From the NCBI GenBank assembly GCA_964563395.1, contig CAZLWK010000004.1:62001-126000 (forward strand): DNA of 64,000 nt, in the 5' to 3' direction. Every line of letters starts with the position of its first letter. The first letter of the stretch is position 1. Shown here piece by piece: positions 7,179 to 15,976 of the stretch. The notes beneath the pieces were generated by a model. It saw nothing but the letters and a program-made list of their open reading frames with translations. It made no database searches and had not been told where the DNA came from. The translations under genes were made by a program, and so were the position numbers. The DNA is from JBEVOS01 sp964563395 (lineage in GTDB: Bacteria; Pseudomonadota; Alphaproteobacteria; Caulobacterales; Aquidulcibacteraceae).

Positions 7179-8516
7179 TCAAGGCTTGATATAGGCCCGC
7201 AGCACGTCCTCCACGATCCGCTCAAGGTCCTTCAGCGAGGCGCACGTTTTCGCCTCGTGCGCGAACCGGGCATAGAGCGGCATCACGCTGTCGCCCTGGC
7301 CCCAGAAGCTCTCCGGCTCGGGATTGAGGAAGATGAGCGCGCGCGCGCGGGCGGCGATGGCTTTCATAAGATCGGCGCGGGGATTGGAATAATTCGACCG
7401 CGCATCGCCGAGGATGAGCACGGTGGTGCGCTTGTTGATCGTGTGCGCGAAGCCGGCTTCGAAATCGTCCAGCGCCTGGCCGTAATCGGTGGAGCTCCAG
7501 CCCACTTCGGCGATCACGCGCTCGATGGCGGCTTCGGCGCTCTCCGCGTCGAGTATGTCGCCCACCGGCGCGAGCCGTCCGGAGAAGGCGAAGGCGTCCA
7601 GCCGCTCAACGATTTCGTTAAGGCTGTAAAGAAAGAGCAGGAGGAAATGCGACGCCGCGCGCACCGAGCGCGAGACATCCACCAGCACGACGAGCTTGGG
7701 CTTTTCCACGTGCTTGCGCCGCCAGAATATGTCGAACGCGATGCCGCCGTGCGGGGCGGCCGCGCGCAGCGTGCGGCGCATGTCGAGCGCGCCGCGCTTG
7801 GCGGCCCGGCGCTTGCGCCCATATTGGCTGGCGAGGCGCTTGGCCATGCGCTTCACCACCGCGCGCATCAGCGCGAATTCCGCCGGATCGATGCGCTCGC
7901 CGCGCATGGGCCGCTCGGCGATCATGTCCTGGCGCAGGCGCTGACCGTCGGCGCGGGCGAAGAGATCGTATTGGCGCTCCATATAGGCGCGCGCGTCATC
8001 GATGAGGCGCCGCCGCGCCGCCCGAAGGGCTTCGGCGCGGGCGCGATCGTCGGCCTCGCCGCTTTCGGAGAGGTCGAGGATGCGTCGCTCGACCGCGTCG
8101 ATCCCCATGGCGTCGAGCATGCGGCGCGCGAACAGGCGGCGCTGCGTGATGTAGCGGACGCCGCGCACGTCGGCGGCTTCGGCCGCGGCCTCCATGGCCT
8201 GGGCGAGGCCCGCCGCGTCGCCATTGAGCATCATCGCCTCAAGATCGTCGCCGCTGTCGCGGGTCCCCTCGGACGCCGCCTGCTGTTGGCTGTCCGAGGG
8301 CGCCGCCCTGGCGAAGAAGCGGTCGAAGCAGGCGTCGAAGGTCTCCACCTCGTCGGCGGATTTGGCGAGCGTGGCGCACAGCGCTTCCTTGAATAGGGCG
8401 CGCTCGCCATAGCCCACCGCCATGGCGGCGCGGTGCGCGTCGATCGCTTCGGCGGGAGACACCTTCACGTCCAGCGTGCGCAGCGCGCGGATAAAGTCCT
8501 CAAGCGTCCGCTGCAT
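7179..8516 (-). CDS. VWA-domain protein (CoxE-like), partner of MoxR ATPase
   Basis: A 445-residue cytoplasmic protein. The first 260 residues are helical and charged; a von Willebrand A domain follows. Its MIDAS motif DVSRS (280-284) binds a metal ion, and later threonine and aspartate residues (SSTDYGQ, ILGDARSNY) complete the site. The overall layout fits the CoxE-like VWA family, whose members work with MoxR AAA+ ATPases in metal-centre insertion or complex remodelling. The MoxR gene lies immediately upstream with 65 nt between, containing a palindromic repeat. No carbon monoxide dehydrogenase genes are present, so the client protein is unknown. Confidence 0.85.
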   Translation of the reverse strand: MQRTLEDFIRALRTLDVKVSPAEAIDAHRAAMAVGYGERALFKEALCATLAKSADEVETFDACFDRFFARAAPSDSQQQAASEGTRDSGDDLEAMMLNGDAAGLAQAMEAAAEAADVRGVRYITQRRLFARRMLDAMGIDAVERRILDLSESGEADDRARAEALRAARRRLIDDARAYMERQYDLFARADGQRLRQDMIAERPMRGERIDPAEFALMRAVVKRMAKRLASQYGRKRRAAKRGALDMRRTLRAAAPHGGIAFDIFWRRKHVEKPKLVVLVDVSRSVRAASHFLLLFLYSLNEIVERLDAFAFSGRLAPVGDILDAESAEAAIERVIAEVGWSSTDYGQALDDFEAGFAHTINKRTTVLILGDARSNYSNPRADLMKAIAARARALIFLNPEPESFWGQGDSVMPLYARFAHEAKTCASLKDLERIVEDVLRAYIKP

Positions 8517-8521
8517 GGCTC

Positions 8522-8570
8522 AGAGCGGTTCCCGAAAAGTGTCACGCGGTTTCGGAATGAGAACCGCTCT
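8522..8570. repeat. intergenic palindromic repeat element
   Basis: Outer arms AGAGCGGTTC (8522-8531) and GAACCGCTCT (8561-8570) are perfectly complementary. Inner arms CCGAAA (8532-8537) and TTTCGG (8550-8555) extend the stem. The sequence resembles a family of short intergenic palindromes that I recall as abundant in alphaproteobacterial genomes. Only one copy was seen in this window. It sits between the MoxR and VWA genes and would fold in their shared transcript. Confidence 0.65.
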
Positions 8571-8581
8571 AAACCAAAGAT

Positions 8582-9520
8582 TCAAGCGCGCGCGCTGATC
8601 AGCTTGTCCACTTGCGGCGCGACCGCCTCGATGTCGCTTTCGAACTTGAGCAGCACGTTCAGCGTCTCGCGCACCAGATCGGGATCGAGCTTATGCGCAT
8701 GCAGCAATGTCAGCGCGCGCGCCCAATCCACCGTTTCGGAGATCGAGGGGGGTTTGCGCAAATCGAGGCCCCGCACGCTCTGCACGAAGGCGACCAATTG
8801 GCGCTTCAACGCGGCGTCCACGCCCGGCACGCGCGCGGCCACGATGCGCTCTTCGAGCGCCGCGTCGGGTAGGGGAATGTGCAGGTGCAGGCAGCGCCGC
8901 TTCAGCGCGTCGCCCAGATCGCGCACATTGTTGGAGGTGAGAAACACGATCGGCGTTTTCGCCGCGCGGATCGTGCCGAGTTCGGTCGTCGTGATCTGAT
9001 AGGCGGAGAGGATCTCCAGAAGGAACGCCTCGAACGCCTCGTCGGATTTGTCGATCTCATCGATCAGCAGCACCGCGCCGCCCGGCGCCTGCAGGGCGCG
9101 CAGGAGCGGGCGCGGCTCGATGAAATGTTCGGAGAAGAAGAGATCGCCCACGCCATGCAGCTTTGCCATCGCCGCATCGAGGCTGGGCGCATCGGCAAGC
9201 GCCGCGCCCATGCGGTCCTTTAGAATTTGCGTGTAGAGAAGCTGCTTGCCGTATTTCCACTCATAGAGCGCCTTGGCTTCATCGAGGCCCTCATAGCATT
9301 GCATGCGGATAAGCGGCAGATCGAAGAGCGCGGCGGTGGCGAGCGCGAGCTCGGTTTTGCCGACTCCGGCCTGGCCCTCCACCAGGAGCGGCTTTTCCAG
9401 CTTCACCGCCAGATAAAGCGCCGCCGCGATCCGGCGCGACGCGATATAGCCGACCGAGGCGAGCCCCTCGATGACGGCCTCCGGCGAGGCGAGGGCATTG
9501 GAAGAGGTGGCGCTGGTCAC
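8582..9520 (-). CDS. MoxR-family AAA+ ATPase
   Basis: A 312-residue AAA+ ATPase. The Walker A motif GQAGVGKTE is at residues 49-57, Walker B LLIDEID at 151-157, and a sensor segment FLTSNN follows near residue 206. This matches the MoxR/CoxD group, which act as chaperones with a VWA partner; that partner is encoded directly downstream. The best start is GTG at 9520, without a clear ribosome-binding site. Upstream on the same strand is purD, 62 nt away, so a purD-moxR-VWA transcript is possible but is probably a chance arrangement. Confidence 0.92.
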   Translation of the reverse strand: MTSATSSNALASPEAVIEGLASVGYIASRRIAAALYLAVKLEKPLLVEGQAGVGKTELALATAALFDLPLIRMQCYEGLDEAKALYEWKYGKQLLYTQILKDRMGAALADAPSLDAAMAKLHGVGDLFFSEHFIEPRPLLRALQAPGGAVLLIDEIDKSDEAFEAFLLEILSAYQITTTELGTIRAAKTPIVFLTSNNVRDLGDALKRRCLHLHIPLPDAALEERIVAARVPGVDAALKRQLVAFVQSVRGLDLRKPPSISETVDWARALTLLHAHKLDPDLVRETLNVLLKFESDIEAVAPQVDKLISARA

Positions 9521-9582
9521 GCCGCACCAGAGCCGACGAAGCGTGTATTTGCAAGCTTACGCACGGGCGCCGGCCGTTCCAC

Positions 9583-10860
9583 TCAGGTTTTCGCCTGAAG
9601 CGCTCGCCAGGCGATGTCGCGCCGCCAGAAGCCGCCGGGCCAATTCAGCGCCGCCGTGGCGCGATAGGCGCTGTCGACCGCGTGCTGCAGCGTGTCGCCG
9701 ATGGCGCACACATTCAGCACCCGCCCGCCCGCCGCGCGCAGCGCCCCGTCCTCGTCGCGCCGCGTGCCGGCATGAAAGAGTGTGACGTTCGGCACGGCGG
9801 CGGCGTTGTCCAGGCCGCGTATGAGCGAGCCGGTCAAGGGCTCATCGGGATAGCCGTTCGCCGCGCACACCACGGTGATGGCGGGGCGTTCGTCCCAATC
9901 CAGCGGCGCAAGCGCGGCCAAGGTCCCGTTCGCCACCGCCAGCAAGACCGGTGCGAGATCGGATTTGAGGCGCAGCATCAGCGTCTGACATTCGGGATCG
10001 CCGAAGCGCACATTGAATTCGATCACGCGCGGCCCTTCGGGCGTCACCATGATCCCGCAGAACAGAACGCCCTTGAACGGCCGGCCCTCCGCCGCCATGC
10101 CGCGCACGGTCGGCAGAACGATCTTCTCCATCACTTCGGCTTCGACCGACGCGTTGAACACGGGCGCGGGCGAATAGGCGCCCATGCCGCCCGTATTGGG
10201 CCCCTTGTCGCCGTCGAAGGCGCGCTTGTGATCCTGCGCGGCGCCGAACGGGATCGCGGTTTCCCCATCGCACAAGGCGAAGAAGCTCGCTTCCTCGCCA
10301 GGCATGAAATCCTCGATGACGATGCGCTGGCCGGCCGTGCCGAATTTTTTCAGGAAAAGGATCTCATCGATCGCCGCGTCGGCCTGGCGGCGCGTCTCGG
10401 CGAGGATCACGCCCTTGCCGCCGGCAAGCCCGTCCGCCTTGATGACGTAAGGCGGCTCGCGTCCGGAGAGATAGGCCTTGGCCCTGATCGCGTCGTCGAA
10501 CACGCGAAAATCGGCGGTGGGCACGCCATGGCGCGCGCAAAAATCCTTCATGAAGGCTTTGGAGGATTCCAGTTCCGCCGCGGCTTGCGTCGGCCCGAAC
10601 GTCGCCACGCCAACCTGCGCCAAACGGTCGGCCAGGCCCGCCGCCAACGGCGCCTCCGGCCCGATCAGCACAAGGTCGACCCGTTCGCGCACGGCGAGCG
10701 CCGCGAGTTCGGCCGTCTCATCCGCCTTGAGCGGCACGCACCGGCCCAGTTCAGCTAGACCCGGATTGCCGGGCGCTGAAATGATTTCGCACCCGGACTG
10801 TTTAAGCTTCCAGCCCAGGGCGTGTTCGCGCCCTCCGCCGCCCACCACGAGAATCTTCAT
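9583..10860 (-). CDS. purD: phosphoribosylamine-glycine ligase
   Basis: A 425-residue GAR synthetase, the second step of de novo purine synthesis: phosphoribosylamine + glycine + ATP. The N-terminal domain begins MKILVVGGGGREHALGWKL. The ATP-grasp core shows KADGLAGGKGV (phosphate loop), GPNTGGMGAYSP and the metal-binding EFNVRFGDPE; the C-terminal lid follows. Length is normal. The start is the ATG at 10860; an upstream in-frame extension (to 10896) lacks homology. In many alphaproteobacteria purD and xseA are neighbours; here two accessory genes lie between them. Confidence 0.97.
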   Translation of the reverse strand: MKILVVGGGGREHALGWKLKQSGCEIISAPGNPGLAELGRCVPLKADETAELAALAVRERVDLVLIGPEAPLAAGLADRLAQVGVATFGPTQAAAELESSKAFMKDFCARHGVPTADFRVFDDAIRAKAYLSGREPPYVIKADGLAGGKGVILAETRRQADAAIDEILFLKKFGTAGQRIVIEDFMPGEEASFFALCDGETAIPFGAAQDHKRAFDGDKGPNTGGMGAYSPAPVFNASVEAEVMEKIVLPTVRGMAAEGRPFKGVLFCGIMVTPEGPRVIEFNVRFGDPECQTLMLRLKSDLAPVLLAVANGTLAALAPLDWDERPAITVVCAANGYPDEPLTGSLIRGLDNAAAVPNVTLFHAGTRRDEDGALRAAGGRVLNVCAIGDTLQHAVDSAYRATAALNWPGGFWRRDIAWRALQAKT

Positions 10861-10915
10861 CCACGCATCATAGCCGGGCGTGCGCCCGGCGCCCAATCAG
10901 CGCCGGGCGGCCCGA

Positions 10916-11728
10916 TTACGACAGGCTCTGCTTCTGCGCGGCGAGGCGGCGCTCTGCTCCTGTCATGTCCATCACCGCGCCCTCCATGCTGTCGGCGAGG
11001 TTCTCGGCGGCGCGCGTGAAGGTCTCGATCTCATATTCGTTCGGCAGTCCGCCCGTCACCGCCACGCCCATCGCGCCCATCATCGCCGCCAGAACGGTGA
11101 TGAAAGAGATCGTCGCGCTGCGCACGAAATGCGTCACCGGCGTTGCGCCGACCGGCGCTGGCGCGACCGGTTGACGACGAGCCGGACGCGTGGGTTCGCG
11201 CGGCGCGGCGGGCGGCGCCAGCGCATCCAGCGCGCCGGCCAGATGCGCGAGCGCGCCTTCGTTGCGCAGGCGCACCGCCTCGTGCACGGACAGATAATAG
11301 AGAAATTCATCCGGCGCTTTGCTGTCGTCCAGGAAGACCGGGATGATGATCTTGTTGAAGCGCGCGGCGGCGGCCACTTCGCGGAACACATGGCCGGACG
11401 CGAAGGCTTGCTTCGAGCAGAACACGATCACGGCTTGCGACGCACGGATGGCGCGCATGATCTCGCCGGTCCAATGGCGTCCGGGCATGAGATTGCCCGT
11501 GTCCACCCAGAGGCGGCGTCCGCCCGCGCGCAGCCTTTGCAGGATCGGCCGCACCGCCGGCAGATCGGCCCGGCAATAGGAGACGAAGAAAAACGCCCTT
11601 TGTTTCGGCGCGGCGCGTGTATTTCCAAGCAAACCGACCCAGGATGGACCCGGCCGACGCGCCTCGACCCGTTTGAGCGGCATCGGCGCCGCCGTAAGGT
11701 CGTAAGAAGACAAGGTGGTGTCCGTCAT
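10916..11728 (-). CDS. TIR-domain membrane protein
   Basis: A 270-residue protein. The TIR domain is at about residues 44-145: strand A FFFVSYCRAD, the loop WVDTGNLMPGRHW, then QAVIVFCSKQAFASGHVFREV. Glu117 in that stretch occupies the position of the catalytic glutamate of NAD-cleaving TIR domains. KIIIPVFLDD forms strand D. A proline/arginine-rich linker (170-200) leads to one membrane helix (about 205-226) and a short charged tail. This architecture suggests a membrane-tethered TIR effector or adaptor; NADase activity is inference from fold only. The upstream beta-helix membrane protein is on the same strand, 113 nt away, and may share the transcript. Confidence 0.82.
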   Translation of the reverse strand: MTDTTLSSYDLTAAPMPLKRVEARRPGPSWVGLLGNTRAAPKQRAFFFVSYCRADLPAVRPILQRLRAGGRRLWVDTGNLMPGRHWTGEIMRAIRASQAVIVFCSKQAFASGHVFREVAAAARFNKIIIPVFLDDSKAPDEFLYYLSVHEAVRLRNEGALAHLAGALDALAPPAAPREPTRPARRQPVAPAPVGATPVTHFVRSATISFITVLAAMMGAMGVAVTGGLPNEYEIETFTRAAENLADSMEGAVMDMTGAERRLAAQKQSLS

Positions 11729-11740
11729 AGTGCGCCAATA

Positions 11741-11761
11741 ACTCGGCAGACGAAGCCGAGT
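11741..11761. promoter_or_regulatory. inverted repeat upstream of TIR gene
   Basis: Perfect 7-bp arms ACTCGGC (11741-11747) and GCCGAGT (11755-11761) flank a 7-nt spacer, 13 nt upstream of the TIR start. It could be an operator or a leader hairpin. A T-run lies on the plus strand at 11776-11781, too far from the stem for a typical plus-strand terminator. Confidence 0.4.
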
Positions 11762-11841
11762 GCCAGCGCGCCTCGATTTTTTCAGTTCATGAATACTGGC
11801 TGAATGAAGGCCTATTCACGGAACTTCTGCGCAAGCCGCGT

Positions 11842-14133
11842 TCAATCCTGCTTGCCCGGCTTCATCACGCCGGAAAAGGTGAGCACGGCGAGCGCGGTAA
11901 GAATGGCGCCGATGATGGCGTAGAGCGCATGCGCCCAGCGCCAGAGCGCCACTTCCTCCATGGCGCGCCACCCGCCCGGCGCCGGAAAGCCGCCGAACAG
12001 CGCAGCGCCCGGCGCCTGGCCCGGCGCGCAGGCGCTGGTTTGCCCCAGATCGATCACCGGCAGCGCCACATCGATCGCGTACAGCACGGGCTCCACTGCG
12101 CCGGCGCAGGCGGCTCCGCTCGGCGTGACGAGCGCGCCGCGAAGCCCCATCGCGAACACGCCGGCGATGCCGATGAGCAGAAACGCCGACAACGTCGCCG
12201 CCGCGCGCGTGGGCGAAAGCCCATAACCGGAAAGGAGGCCGAACAGGAAGGAGAAGATCCGCGTCGGCGACAGCGCCGAGGCGCCGCGCGCGGTGAGATC
12301 GTGCTGCGCGCGAAGGGCGCGGCGCATGTCGTCCTTGCGGCCCGCCTCGGCATAGACGCGCGCCAGAACGCCATAGGGCTGGGGCGTCATCGTCTCGGCG
12401 CGCTCCTTGAGCCAGCGCGTGCGCGCGGTCCAGCGCATGTCCTCGGCGCTGCAATCGAGCCGGCCATAGGTGAAGCCCTCCAGCGCGAGCTGCGTGGAGG
12501 CAAGGCCCCAGCCCTTCGCCAGATCGTCCGCCAGCGCGCCGCACGAGGCGCCTTCCAGATCGATGCGCGCATTCTGCGCGGTGAGTTGCAGCGCGCACAG
12601 CGATTGGCCGATCTGCGCATCCGCGAAGGACATTTGCGGCGCGCCATTGTCCGGCCCCTTGCCGCGCAATTCGAGCCCGTTCCACACCACTTCGCCGGCG
12701 ATGCGCGCGCGGCGAAAATGAACGCCGCCTTCGACAACCGTTTTCGGTCCGAACGGCGCATCCTCCTTGTCGGGCGGATTGAAAGTGAGATTGCCGCCGA
12801 TTTGCGCGTTCGGACCGCCGATGGCCCAATGGCCCGCATTGAGAAAGCGGCCGCCGCCGAACGTGCAATAGCCGGCGATGCGCGCATCGGCGAGCTTGAT
12901 CTCGCCCTTGACGTTCGCGCCGCGCAGACGCAGCGCGCCGCCAATGCGCACATTCACCGCTTCGATCGCCACGTCGAACTCGGTCGCGCTTTTGCCGTTG
13001 AGACGCGGCCCGGTGACGACCGCGCCGCACAGATCGAGATTGTGCGACACGTCGAGACCGGCGAAGCACAGACCTGATGTGGCGTTAAGATCGCCGCACA
13101 CCTCGCCGCTCACGTTCGCATTGCGCAGATCGAGCGCGCAGGGCTTCTGGCTGGCGAACTGACCCTTGGACAGCAGCACGCCGCCCTCGATGCGCGCATT
13201 GCGCAGGCTGACGCAGCCATTGGCGTTGAAGCCGTTGCGCAAAGAGACGCCGCCGGCGATCTCAGCGCCCTCGGCGTTGAGCGCGTCGCGCGCGGCGTGG
13301 CTGTCGGGCAGCACGATCGCGCCGCCATCGCCATGCAGGCCGTCGCGCAGGCGCGCCCCGCGCAGCCAGATCGGCCCCTCCGCGCGAAAGCCGGCGTTCA
13401 TATGGAGGGCGCCGGCGAGATCGAGATTGCCGGCCGAAAGCGCATAGCGATGATTGACCGTGAGCCGCGCCCCGCGCAGATCGACAAGCCCGCCCACGCT
13501 CGCCGCATAGAGCGAAACCCCGCCCTCGGCGACGAAACCTGGCCGCAAATTCACGTTCCCGGCGATGCGGGCATTGCGCAGATTGAGCGCGAAGACGCCG
13601 ATGCGGTCCTGCGCCGGCGTTGAGGGATCGCAGCGCAGCGCCGCGCCCTTGGCCTCCACCGCCCCGTCGATCTGGGCGCTTTCCAGATCGATGGCGCAAT
13701 AGCCCGCCACGTCCAGCGGCGCGGCGCCGCGAAAGCTGACGGGGCCGTCCACGCGCGCATGGCGCGCCTCGATCCTGGCGAAGCGGCTGCCATCCAGCGC
13801 CAGGCGCGCGAGGCGGGCGTGCGTCAGGTCAAGGCCATCGGGCAGATCGCAATGCAGCAGTTCAAGCGCCGGCAGGCCGGCCCCGCCCGCGCCCGCGCAA
13901 TCGGACAGATCAAGCACGCCCTCCACCCGCGCGCCGCGCACGCGCACGCCGGGCATGCGCACCGGCCAGTCGGGCGTGAGCTGCAGCAAGAGGCGCCGCA
14001 AAAAGCCGGCGCGAATCAGCGGTTTGACGCCGTCCGGCCCCGCCATCGGGGTGAAGTCAGCAATCTCGCCGTCGCGCGTGCGATCGATGACGTGCGCCTC
14101 GACCGGCGACAAATCGTTGGCGTCGAAAGCCAT
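11842..14133 (-). CDS. large beta-helix membrane protein of unknown function
   Basis: A 763-residue protein. Residues about 60-540 are a long run of irregular repeats such as NARIAGNVNLR, GARLTV and ANVKGEIKLADARI. The alternation of A/N-x-hydrophobic with short turns is typical of pentapeptide-like or right-handed beta-helix folds. A helical TPR-like motif (PYGVLARVYAEAGRKDDMRRAL) precedes two membrane segments at about 644-664 and 736-756. A re-entrant-looking loop, VLYAIDVALPVIDLGQ, lies between them. The architecture recalls uncharacterised actinobacterial and proteobacterial membrane proteins. I chose the ATG at 14133. It lies upstream of the TIR gene on the same strand. Function unknown. 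Confidence 0.75.
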   Translation of the reverse strand: MAFDANDLSPVEAHVIDRTRDGEIADFTPMAGPDGVKPLIRAGFLRRLLLQLTPDWPVRMPGVRVRGARVEGVLDLSDCAGAGGAGLPALELLHCDLPDGLDLTHARLARLALDGSRFARIEARHARVDGPVSFRGAAPLDVAGYCAIDLESAQIDGAVEAKGAALRCDPSTPAQDRIGVFALNLRNARIAGNVNLRPGFVAEGGVSLYAASVGGLVDLRGARLTVNHRYALSAGNLDLAGALHMNAGFRAEGPIWLRGARLRDGLHGDGGAIVLPDSHAARDALNAEGAEIAGGVSLRNGFNANGCVSLRNARIEGGVLLSKGQFASQKPCALDLRNANVSGEVCGDLNATSGLCFAGLDVSHNLDLCGAVVTGPRLNGKSATEFDVAIEAVNVRIGGALRLRGANVKGEIKLADARIAGYCTFGGGRFLNAGHWAIGGPNAQIGGNLTFNPPDKEDAPFGPKTVVEGGVHFRRARIAGEVVWNGLELRGKGPDNGAPQMSFADAQIGQSLCALQLTAQNARIDLEGASCGALADDLAKGWGLASTQLALEGFTYGRLDCSAEDMRWTARTRWLKERAETMTPQPYGVLARVYAEAGRKDDMRRALRAQHDLTARGASALSPTRIFSFLFGLLSGYGLSPTRAAATLSAFLLIGIAGVFAMGLRGALVTPSGAACAGAVEPVLYAIDVALPVIDLGQTSACAPGQAPGAALFGGFPAPGGWRAMEEVALWRWAHALYAIIGAILTALAVLTFSGVMKPGKQD

Positions 14134-14306
14134 GCAAAGCGCCCCCGCCGCCCCTCCAGAGCCGCGCGCCATAAACCACAGGCCAAAGGGAGGGAGAAGA
14201 GGGCGCCGAGTCGAGCTATAGGGATCGCCGCCTTATGTTTTTGTCATGCGTCGCCCGGAAGCGGCGGCGCCCCAACAGCATGCAAGGCCGCACGCAGAAG
14301 AATGGC

Positions 14307-15713
14307 ATGAGCGAAGCAGCGTCCCGCGTCTCAAACCTGACGGAAGTGTCCGTCTCCGAACTCGCCCAGGCGGTCAAACGGACAATGGAGCAGACATTCG
14401 ACCGCGTGCGCGTGCGCGGCGAGCTCGGGCGCGTGCTGATCGCCAAGAGCGGCCATCTCTATGTCGACCTGAAGGACGAGAACGCCTGCGTCTCCACCGT
14501 GATGTGGAAAACAAATGTCGCGCAGCTGAAATTCAAGCCGGAGGAGGGGCTGGAGGTCGTCGCCGAGGGGCGGCTCTCCACCTATCCGGGCCGGTCGCAA
14601 TATCAGCTGATCGCCGACCGCATGGAGCCCGCCGGCGCGGGCGCGCTGCTGGCGCAATTGGAGCGCTTGAAGCAGAAGCTCGCCGCCGAGGGCCTCTTCG
14701 CCGCTGAGCGCAAGAAGCCGATCCCTTATCTGCCGCGTGTCATCGGCGTCGTCACGTCGCCGACGGGCGCGGTGATCCGCGACATCCTCCACCGCATTTC
14801 CGAGCGCTTTCCGCGCCGCGTGCTCTTGTGGCCCGTGCTGGTGCAGGGACAGGAGGCCGCCGGCCAGATCGCGCGCGCGATCGAAGGCTTCAATCGACTG
14901 GACGGCGATCTGCGGCCCGACGTGCTGATCGTCGCGCGCGGCGGCGGCTCGATCGAGGATTTGTGGGCCTTCAATGAAGAGATCGTGGTGCGCGCCGCCG
15001 CCGCCAGCGCCATCCCGCTGATCTCCGCCGTGGGCCACGAGACCGACACCACCTTGATCGATTTCGCGTCCGATTTGCGCGCGCCGACGCCGACGGGCGC
15101 GGCGGAGAAGGCCGTGCCCGTGCGCGCGGAATTGCTGGAGCGGCTGCGTTCGCTGGATGGGCGCTTGCAGGGCGGCGTTTCGCGGATGCTTGAGCGACGG
15201 CGGGCCGATGTGCGCGCGCTCGGCGCGCGTCTGCCCCGGCCCGAGGCGCTGTTCCAGATCGCGCGTCAGCGTCACGACCGCGCCGCCGAGCGCCTGACAG
15301 CTGCGCTGCTGGCCAACACCCGCGCCGCGCAGGCCAAGTACGACCGCACCGCCGCGCGGCTGCGGCCGGACATGCTGACAAACGCCATCGCGCGCCGCCG
15401 CGAGCGGATCGATCTGTTGAGCGCGCGGCTCGCCCCGGCCATGCGCCGCGCGCTGGAACAGCGCGGCCAGAGCTTGGCGAGCGCGGGGCGCATGTTGGAA
15501 TCGCTTTCGCACAAGAGCGTTCTGGCGCGCGGCTTCGCGATCGTGACGCGGGCGGATGGAACGCTGGTGCGCAGCGTCGCCGACGCGCCGCCCGGCGAGG
15601 CGGTCGAAATCAGTTTCGCCGACGGCGCCGCGCCCGCGCGGATCGAAGGCGCGGATGCAAGCAAGCGGCCCGCGCGCAAGCGCGGCGGCGGCGATCAGGG
15701 CAGCCTGTTTTGA
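14307..15713 (+). CDS. xseA: exodeoxyribonuclease VII large subunit
   Basis: A 468-residue subunit of the single-strand-specific exonuclease VII, which works with several small XseB subunits in repair. The N-terminal OB fold (NLTEVSVSELAQAVK to about residue 100) binds DNA. The catalytic domain contains GVVTSPTGAVIRDI, ARGGGSIEDLWAFN and SAVGHETDTTLIDFASD, and a long coiled-coil helical region follows. The C-terminal segment has the usual VLARGFAIV. The start at 14307 (MSEAASRV) fits family length; ATGs at 14280 and 14235 are in frame but add an unrelated basic stretch. xseB is not in the window. DUF2093 follows downstream. Confidence 0.95.
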   Translation: MSEAASRVSNLTEVSVSELAQAVKRTMEQTFDRVRVRGELGRVLIAKSGHLYVDLKDENACVSTVMWKTNVAQLKFKPEEGLEVVAEGRLSTYPGRSQYQLIADRMEPAGAGALLAQLERLKQKLAAEGLFAAERKKPIPYLPRVIGVVTSPTGAVIRDILHRISERFPRRVLLWPVLVQGQEAAGQIARAIEGFNRLDGDLRPDVLIVARGGGSIEDLWAFNEEIVVRAAAASAIPLISAVGHETDTTLIDFASDLRAPTPTGAAEKAVPVRAELLERLRSLDGRLQGGVSRMLERRRADVRALGARLPRPEALFQIARQRHDRAAERLTAALLANTRAAQAKYDRTAARLRPDMLTNAIARRRERIDLLSARLAPAMRRALEQRGQSLASAGRMLESLSHKSVLARGFAIVTRADGTLVRSVADAPPGEAVEISFADGAAPARIEGADASKRPARKRGGGDQGSLF

Positions 15714-15757
15714 GGCGTCCAGTTTTGAGCTTGGGCCGTCCGCGCTAAGGTATAGTG

Positions 15758-15976
15758 ATGGATAAGAACGATCCGAACGGTCCCGAGGCGCTGCTTCGCT
15801 ATGGCGACAATGAGCTGACCATTCTGCGCCAGGGGCTCTATGTGCGCTGCGCCGTCTCCGGCGAGCGCATCCCGCTCGATCGCCTGCGCTATTGGAGCGT
15901 GGATCTTCAGGAGGCTTATCGCGGCCCGGCCGAAGCCACGCAGCGCTGGCGCGCCTTGAACGAGGGCAAATCATGA
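15758..15976 (+). CDS. DUF2093 protein
   Basis: A 72-residue protein of the DUF2093 family, small alphaproteobacterial proteins typically found beside xseA. The central pattern LRYGDNELTILRQGLYVRCAVSG, followed by IPLDRLRYWSVDLQEAY, is the conserved part. A cysteine is present in the middle but there is no CxxC. An ATG at 15758 or the GTG one codon before can start it. Its TGA overlaps the ATG of the next gene (ATGA), so the two are probably translationally coupled. Function unknown. Confidence 0.85.
   Translation: MDKNDPNGPEALLRYGDNELTILRQGLYVRCAVSGERIPLDRLRYWSVDLQEAYRGPAEATQRWRALNEGKS

Noticed and set aside
11816..13077. frames overlapping the beta-helix gene in other phases
   Set aside because: These are repeats of the beta-helix gene read out of frame and antisense; their composition is arginine-rich.
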